DNA of 18,267 nucleotides, from the NCBI GenBank assembly GCA_009776625.1, contig WRNL01000014.1, forward strand, positions 1 to 18,267, in the 5' to 3' direction. The stretch's first letter is position 1. Each line of letters opens with the position of its first letter. The DNA comes from Methanomassiliicoccaceae archaeon (GTDB lineage: Archaea > Thermoplasmatota > Thermoplasmata > Methanomassiliicoccales > Methanomethylophilaceae). Below the pieces are notes generated by a model. It saw only the letters and a program-made list of their open reading frames with translations. It did not search any database and was not told the origin of the DNA. Positions 14,728-18,267 of the stretch are shown piece by piece. The position numbers and the translations under genes were made by a program.

Positions 14728-15546
14728 ATGCAACAGAAGCTTGACGACCTCAGATCCCTCCTGTCTGAGCTCGGCAGCGTGGCCGTGGCGTTCTCGGGGG
14801 GAGTCGACTCGACGTTCCTCCTGAAGGTGGCGCACGACGCCCTCGGCGACAGGGCGATAGCGGTTACCGCCCGTTCCCGGTCGTTCCCCAAACGGGAGGA
14901 GGACGCGGCGAGGGCGTTCTGCGAGGAAGAGGGGATAACGCACCTGACGTGCGACTGCGATGAGCTCGGCATAGAGGGGTTCTGCTGGAACCCAGTGGAC
15001 CGGTGCTACCTCTGCAAGACTGAGATCTACAAGAGAATCCGTGCCGTCGCCGAGCGGCACGGCATCGCCCATGTGGCGGACGGCTCGAACATGGACGATG
15101 CGGGAGACTACCGCCCCGGCATGGCGGCCGCGGCGGAACAGGGCGTGGTCAGCCCGCTCCGCCAGGCTGGCCTCTGCAAGGACGAGATCCGTATCCTCTC
15201 CAGGGAAATGGGTCTCCCCACTTGGGACAAGCAGTCCTTCGCCTGCCTCTTCTCCCGCTTCCCCTACGGGGAGGAGATAACCCCGGAGCGCCTCGACATG
15301 ATCGACCGGGCTGAGCAGCTCCTGCTGGACTTGGGGTTCCGCCAGGTGCGCGTGCGATTCCACGGCGGTCTCGCCCGCATAGAAACGGACGGGGACGGGT
15401 TCAAGATAATGGAGGACGCGCTCATCAGGAGGGAGGTGCACGACGGGCTCAAAGCGCTCGGCTTCGCCTATGTGTCCTTGGACCTGATCGGATACCGCAC
15501 AGGAAGCATGAACGAGGCGCTGCCCCCACAAGTCTTATCGAAATGA
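14728..15546 (+). CDS. larE: LarE, sulfur transferase for nickel-pincer cofactor
   Basis: LarE uses ATP to activate and then thiolate the two carboxylates made by LarB. The 272-residue protein has the PP-loop SGGVDS (23-28) and the cysteine-bearing motif FACLFSRFPYG, with C173 equivalent to the sacrificial sulfur donor of L. plantarum LarE. No cysteine occurs after C173, so I see no candidates for the extra ligands of the [4Fe-4S] type; this favours the single-cysteine, sacrificial mechanism (inference). ATG 14728 lies two bases after the larC stop. The frame is open upstream through larC, but that is a shadow. Last gene of the operon. Confidence 0.95.
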   Translation: MQQKLDDLRSLLSELGSVAVAFSGGVDSTFLLKVAHDALGDRAIAVTARSRSFPKREEDAARAFCEEEGITHLTCDCDELGIEGFCWNPVDRCYLCKTEIYKRIRAVAERHGIAHVADGSNMDDAGDYRPGMAAAAEQGVVSPLRQAGLCKDEIRILSREMGLPTWDKQSFACLFSRFPYGEEITPERLDMIDRAEQLLLDLGFRQVRVRFHGGLARIETDGDGFKIMEDALIRREVHDGLKALGFAYVSLDLIGYRTGSMNEALPPQVLSK

Positions 15547-15585
15547 CCGTAGACTATGGTCGCCCGCGATAGACTGTGGCGATGT

Positions 15586-15603
15586 CCTAACCACCATGTT
15601 AGG
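15586..15603. repeat. Inverted repeat at the edge of the 33-bp array
   Basis: CCTAAC (15586-15591), spacer CACCAT, GTTAGG (15598-15603). The right arm is the first six bases of the first 33-bp unit, so the array begins with an inverted copy of its own start. Confidence 0.5.
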
Positions 15604-15744
15604 AAAATGCAGTGTTTCCACTGGAAGTTCGTTAGGAAAATGCAGTGTTTCCACTGGAAGTTCGTTAGGAAAATGCAGTGTTTCCACTGGAAGTTCGTTA
15701 GGAAAATGCAGTGTTTCCACTGGAAGTTCATTAGGAAAATGCAA
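15598..15744. repeat. 33-bp tandem repeat array (4 full copies plus partial)
   Basis: Four identical head-to-tail units occupy 15598-15630, 15631-15663, 15664-15696 and 15697-15729, then a diverging partial copy begins at 15730. Each unit starts GTTAGGAAAATG and contains the inverted repeat CAGTG-TTTC-CACTG at 15610-15623, 15643-15656, 15676-15689 and 15709-15722. There are no spacers, so it is not a CRISPR array. It lies between larE and the promoter of the DUF4143 ATPase gene, which suggests repeated protein-binding sites. A 33-bp period is close to three turns of DNA, placing the sites on nearly the same face. Confidence 0.92.
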
Positions 15745-15750
15745 TCTGGC

Positions 15751-15770
15751 AAAATATTAATAAATATAAG
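15751..15770 (+). promoter_or_regulatory. TATA region for DUF4143 ATPase gene
   Basis: AAAATATTAATAAATATAAG, the most A/T-rich stretch in the window, is centred about 26 bp before the ATG at 15786. The repeat array ends within ten bases of it. Confidence 0.6.
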
Positions 15771-15785
15771 AATCAATGTGCGTCC

Positions 15786-17126
15786 ATGAAGAGATCCATA
15801 TATGACAGCCTCCTGATGTGGAAGGAGAAGAAGGGGCGCAAGCCGTTGCTGCTTGAGGGGGTCAGACAATGCGGTAAGACGTACATACTCAAGGAGTTCG
15901 GTAAACGTGACTACAAGGACACCGCCTATTTCAATTTTGAAGACACCCCTGGGCTTTGCGACGTATTCCAACCTGACCTGGACACGGGGAGGATAATCTC
16001 GAGACTGAGCCTGGAACTAGGCAGGAAGATCGAACCGGGAGGGACTTTGGTGATATTGGACGAGATACAATCCTGCAACCGTGCGATCACCTCGCTGAAG
16101 TATTTCTGCGAGAACGCCCCCGAGTACCATATCGCATGCGCCGGGTCCCTCCTTGGCGTGATGATCTCCAAACCCTACTCTTTCCCCATCGGCAAAGTCG
16201 ATATGATGAGAATGGGGCCCATGAGCTTCAAAGAGTTCCTTTGGGCTAATTCGGAGGAGTACCTTGTTGATTTCATCGAGGGGAACGACCCTACAGAAAT
16301 GCTCCCTACGACGCTTGCTGACAGATTGGGAACGTACCTTGACTACTATTTCGTGGTGGGGGGCATGCCTGCCGCCGTAGAGGCGTGGGTGAAAGATAAG
16401 GACATATCGAAGGTCGAGGAAGTCCTTGACGGCATAATAAGGGGCTACACAAAGGATTTTTCCAAGCATGCCTCGGAATCCCTCTCGAAACTGACACAGA
16501 TATGGGAGTCCATACCTGTCCAGTTGGCAAAGGAGAATAAGAAGTTCGCATTCGGCCATGTGAAAGCGGGTGCGCGTGCCAACGACCTGGAGGACGCCCT
16601 GAGATGGCTCATAAACGCCGGGCTGGTCCATAAGGTGAGCTTGGTCCCCCATCCCGCCGTCCCTTTGTCCATGAATGCGAGTGCCACGAATTTCAAGATA
16701 TACATGGCAGACATAGGTGTGCTTCGGAGGATGAGCCGGCTTCCTCCGAACTTCTCCTTCAGCAAAGACAAGAAACTAGATGCCTACAGGGGGATGATAG
16801 CGGAGAACTACGTACTGAGCGAGATCGTCTCGTCCACCGGCGACGTCCCATATTATTGGAGGTCGGACGGCATCGCAGAAGTGGACTTCATAATGCAGAT
16901 TGGCATGGAGGCGGTGCCCATCGAGGTGAAGGCGGGCGACAATAGGTCGAAGAGCCTGTCAGAGTACATCCAGCGGTACTCGCCCCGGGTCGCCGTCGTC
17001 GCCTCGGCACGGAAAAGCAGGGGAGAGGTGGTGAACAACATACCGCTGTACCTCGCCTGGAGGATCCCAGACCACATCCAGGGCAAGCTGTCGGAAACGG
17101 ATGTAGCGGGAAGTGAACATGAGTGA
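15786..17126 (+). CDS. AAA-family ATPase with DUF4143 domain
   Basis: A 446-residue member of the AAA ATPase/DUF4143 family, common and often multicopy in archaea and anaerobic bacteria, with no settled role. Walker A is GVRQCGKT (25-32), Walker B LVILDEIQ (88-95), and a sensor-like CAGSLLG follows (118-124). The C-terminal DUF4143 part contains E340, EVDFIM (D367) and IEVKAG (E380, K382), the D...E-x-K pattern of PD-(D/E)xK nucleases, so a nuclease activity is possible. It has its own promoter, preceded by four 33-bp repeats, and lies between the lar operon and tRNA-Glu. Base composition is more AT-rich than lar, suggesting transfer. Start ATG 15786 fits the TATA spacing. Confidence 0.9.
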   Translation: MKRSIYDSLLMWKEKKGRKPLLLEGVRQCGKTYILKEFGKRDYKDTAYFNFEDTPGLCDVFQPDLDTGRIISRLSLELGRKIEPGGTLVILDEIQSCNRAITSLKYFCENAPEYHIACAGSLLGVMISKPYSFPIGKVDMMRMGPMSFKEFLWANSEEYLVDFIEGNDPTEMLPTTLADRLGTYLDYYFVVGGMPAAVEAWVKDKDISKVEEVLDGIIRGYTKDFSKHASESLSKLTQIWESIPVQLAKENKKFAFGHVKAGARANDLEDALRWLINAGLVHKVSLVPHPAVPLSMNASATNFKIYMADIGVLRRMSRLPPNFSFSKDKKLDAYRGMIAENYVLSEIVSSTGDVPYYWRSDGIAEVDFIMQIGMEAVPIEVKAGDNRSKSLSEYIQRYSPRVAVVASARKSRGEVVNNIPLYLAWRIPDHIQGKLSETDVAGSEHE

Positions 17127-17131
17127 AAAAC
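17127..17131 (-). terminator. T5 tract downstream of tRNA-Glu
   Basis: On the minus strand TTTTT lies about 30 bases past the tRNA 3' end, directly at the end of the convergent ATPase gene. It may end the tRNA transcript. Confidence 0.3.
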
Positions 17132-17161
17132 GTCCAAGAGCCGCCATGTGGGTGGGTGGTT

Positions 17162-17237
17162 TGGTGCTCCCATCGGGATTTGAACCCGAGTCGAGGCCTC
17201 GAGAGGGCCTCATGATTGGCCGCTACACCATAGGAGC
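17162..17237 (-). tRNA. tRNA-Glu (anticodon CTC)
   Basis: The minus strand folds as a tRNA: acceptor GCTCCTA/TGGGAGC, D arm with GGTGTAGCGGCC, anticodon stem AGGCC/GGCCT around the loop CTCTCGA (anticodon CTC, reading GAG), and T arm with GGGTTCAAATCCC. The discriminator is A (17165) and the 3' CCA is encoded (17164-17162). No intron is seen. It reads GAG, a frequent codon here. Confidence 0.95.
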
Positions 17238-17258
17238 TTGTTCCCTCTGATTACGATG

Positions 17259-17277
17259 TTACTAATAAAATTTTCTA
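17259..17277 (-). promoter_or_regulatory. TATA region for tRNA-Glu
   Basis: The minus strand reads TAGAAAATTTTATTAGTAA, 22-40 bases before the tRNA 5' end at 17237, the usual archaeal spacing. Confidence 0.5.
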
Positions 17278-17567
17278 ATGCCCGACCACGCCGACCGATA
17301 TCTGAACGCCGTCTGAATGGGCCATTTACACTCAGGCCCGAACATATTCTGCGTCAGGGAACCCTGCCGCTCTCCTTTGTCCCTCTTCCCCTTTCCGCGG
17401 AGGTGTGAGCGGGACGGCACCCTGGCAGGGACGGGCGTATCTTTCATTGCATCCCGCCGCCGCTATGTTTCCGAAGCCGTTGGGCATCTGCCGCGCCGTC
17501 CTCCCCTTTGGTGTGGGCGCCCCCTTCACCCTCGGTCAGCCGCCTGTGCGTCTGTTCACTGCCGCAC
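17278..17567. other. Gene-free stretch between tRNA-Glu and the nitrilase gene
   Basis: I see no convincing gene in either strand; the open frames are short and unlike known proteins. It contains CAGGG-AA-CCCTG (17355-17366) and CCCTG-G-CAGGG (about 17420-17430), which could pair with each other, and a pyrimidine-rich run at 17371-17395. It may be a decayed gene or an untranslated region. Confidence 0.3.
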
Positions 17568-17577
17568 AAGTATTATG
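17568..17577 (+). promoter_or_regulatory. TATA-like box for the nitrilase gene
   Basis: AAGTATTATG is centred about 28 bp before the ATG at 17601. Confidence 0.4.
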
Positions 17578-17600
17578 TCCAGGCACGACGATGGGGAGCC

Positions 17601-18267
17601 ATGGGGATGAGGTTGGCCCTGTGCCAATGCCAGTCCGCGGTCGGCGACGTCGGCGCGAATCTCAACAAGGTCATGGCCACGGTCTCGCAGACGAGGTCGG
17701 ACGTGTACATATTCCCGGAGCTGTTCCTGACAGGGTACGGGGCGGACTACCTCGCGCTGTACGAGGACGTCCATTACGCAGTGGACAAGATGAGGCTCTG
17801 GTGCATGGAGAGGGACGTCGCGATACTGGTGGGGTCCCCCTCCTACGCCTCAGCCGGCGTTAGGAACTCCCTCCTCTTCATCAAGCCCGACGACGTGGTG
17901 CGGTACGACAAGCTGTATCCCGCGCGTTTCGGCATCTATTCGGAAGGGGAGTTCTCCAGGGGGGACAGGCCGGTCGTCTGCTCCTTCCGGGACATGACCT
18001 TCGGCCTCTCGATCTGCTACGACGTTTTCTTCCCGGAGATCTACAGGGGGTACGCCCTGTCCTGCGCCGACGTGAACGTGTGCGTCGCGGCCTCGGCCGC
18101 CCGGTCCAAGCCGTACTTCGACAGGATCCTGCCGGCACGCTCGCTCGAGAACCTCCTCTACACGGTGTTCGTCAACAGCATAGGGGCATCCGGCGACCTG
18201 AGCTTCTACGGGTCCTCAAGGCTCGTGGGCCCGCTGGGGGACACGCTCGCGGAGCTCGGCGAGGGGG
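17601..18267 (+). CDS. Carbon-nitrogen hydrolase (nitrilase superfamily), 3' end outside window
   Basis: The frame is open to the window edge, giving about 222 residues of a protein usually 250-300 long. The nitrilase-fold catalytic triad is present: E40 (FPELFLTGYG), K104 (YDKLYPARFG) and C139 (LSICYDVFFPEIYRG). Members hydrolyse amides, nitriles or carbamoyl groups; the substrate cannot be told here, and it could also be the amidase part of a larger enzyme. ATG 17601 (MGMRLALCQC) fits the TATA box; ATG 17607 is the alternative. No signal peptide is seen. Confidence 0.9.
   Translation, partial: MGMRLALCQCQSAVGDVGANLNKVMATVSQTRSDVYIFPELFLTGYGADYLALYEDVHYAVDKMRLWCMERDVAILVGSPSYASAGVRNSLLFIKPDDVVRYDKLYPARFGIYSEGEFSRGDRPVVCSFRDMTFGLSICYDVFFPEIYRGYALSCADVNVCVAASAARSKPYFDRILPARSLENLLYTVFVNSIGASGDLSFYGSSRLVGPLGDTLAELGEG

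Noticed and set aside
15598..15744. CRISPR array
   Set aside because: The repeats abut with no spacers, and no cas genes are nearby.
15556..15789. Frame coding an 11-residue repeat (RKMQCFHWKFV) across the array
   Set aside because: A 33-bp unit is divisible by three, so any stop-free phase stays open on both strands. The frame runs into the ATPase start and through its promoter, so it is unlikely to be translated.
17317..17610. Small frames between tRNA-Glu and the nitrilase gene
   Set aside because: Low-complexity Pro/Arg-rich translations on both strands with no start context or family resemblance.

Overview
The window looks archaeal, most likely a GC-rich Thermoplasmatota methanogen of the Methanomassiliicoccales type (moderate confidence). 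The support is DNA topoisomerase VI (both subunits), class I lysyl-tRNA synthetase, Sec61-beta, a NikR-type nickel regulator, and A/T-rich boxes about 25-30 bp before many ATG starts, which is the pattern of archaeal leaderless promoters. All 17 stop codons I could assign are TGA or TAA, none TAG. That fits, but does not prove, a pyrrolysine-using lineage.

Layout. (1) 141-3240: top6B-top6A operon, meeting lysS tail to tail with a 6-bp overlap. (2) 3235-5075: lysS and the divergently transcribed Sec61-beta gene, then a gene-free 248-bp gap with several hairpins and a terminator-like hairpin. (3) 5324-7977: a CPA2-type cation/proton antiporter and a long, probably disordered protein of unknown function, both on the minus strand. 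(4) 8126-9751: an AT-richer restriction-modification remnant, with an intact D12-class adenine methylase and a frameshifted HNH endonuclease. (5) 9812-11065: nikR and a divergent ZIP metal transporter sharing one intergenic region. (6) 11150-11722: a SatP-type acetate transporter. (7) 11814-12459: a MntA/HepT (MNT/HEPN) toxin-antitoxin pair whose toxin has no visible normal start codon. (8) 12714-15546: a compact larB-larC-larE operon for the nickel-pincer cofactor, with no larA in the window. (9) 15598-17126: four 33-bp tandem repeats plus a partial fifth, directly before the promoter of a DUF4143-type AAA ATPase. (10) 17162-17237: tRNA-Glu(CTC) on the minus strand. (11) 17601 to the edge: a nitrilase-superfamily amidohydrolase, cut by the window.

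How it fits together. Housekeeping genes (topoisomerase VI, LysRS, Sec61-beta, tRNA-Glu) alternate with accessory cassettes. A nickel theme links NikR, the ZIP transporter and LarB/C/E within about 6 kb. A defence or mobile-gene theme links the methylase/HNH remnant, MntA/HepT and the DUF4143 ATPase with its repeats. These are AT-richer than their neighbours and carry the only visible gene damage. No unmistakably new system is evident. The best candidates for something undescribed are the repeat array before the DUF4143 ATPase, the perfect palindrome at the start of the unknown 433-residue protein, and the structured gap after Sec61-beta.
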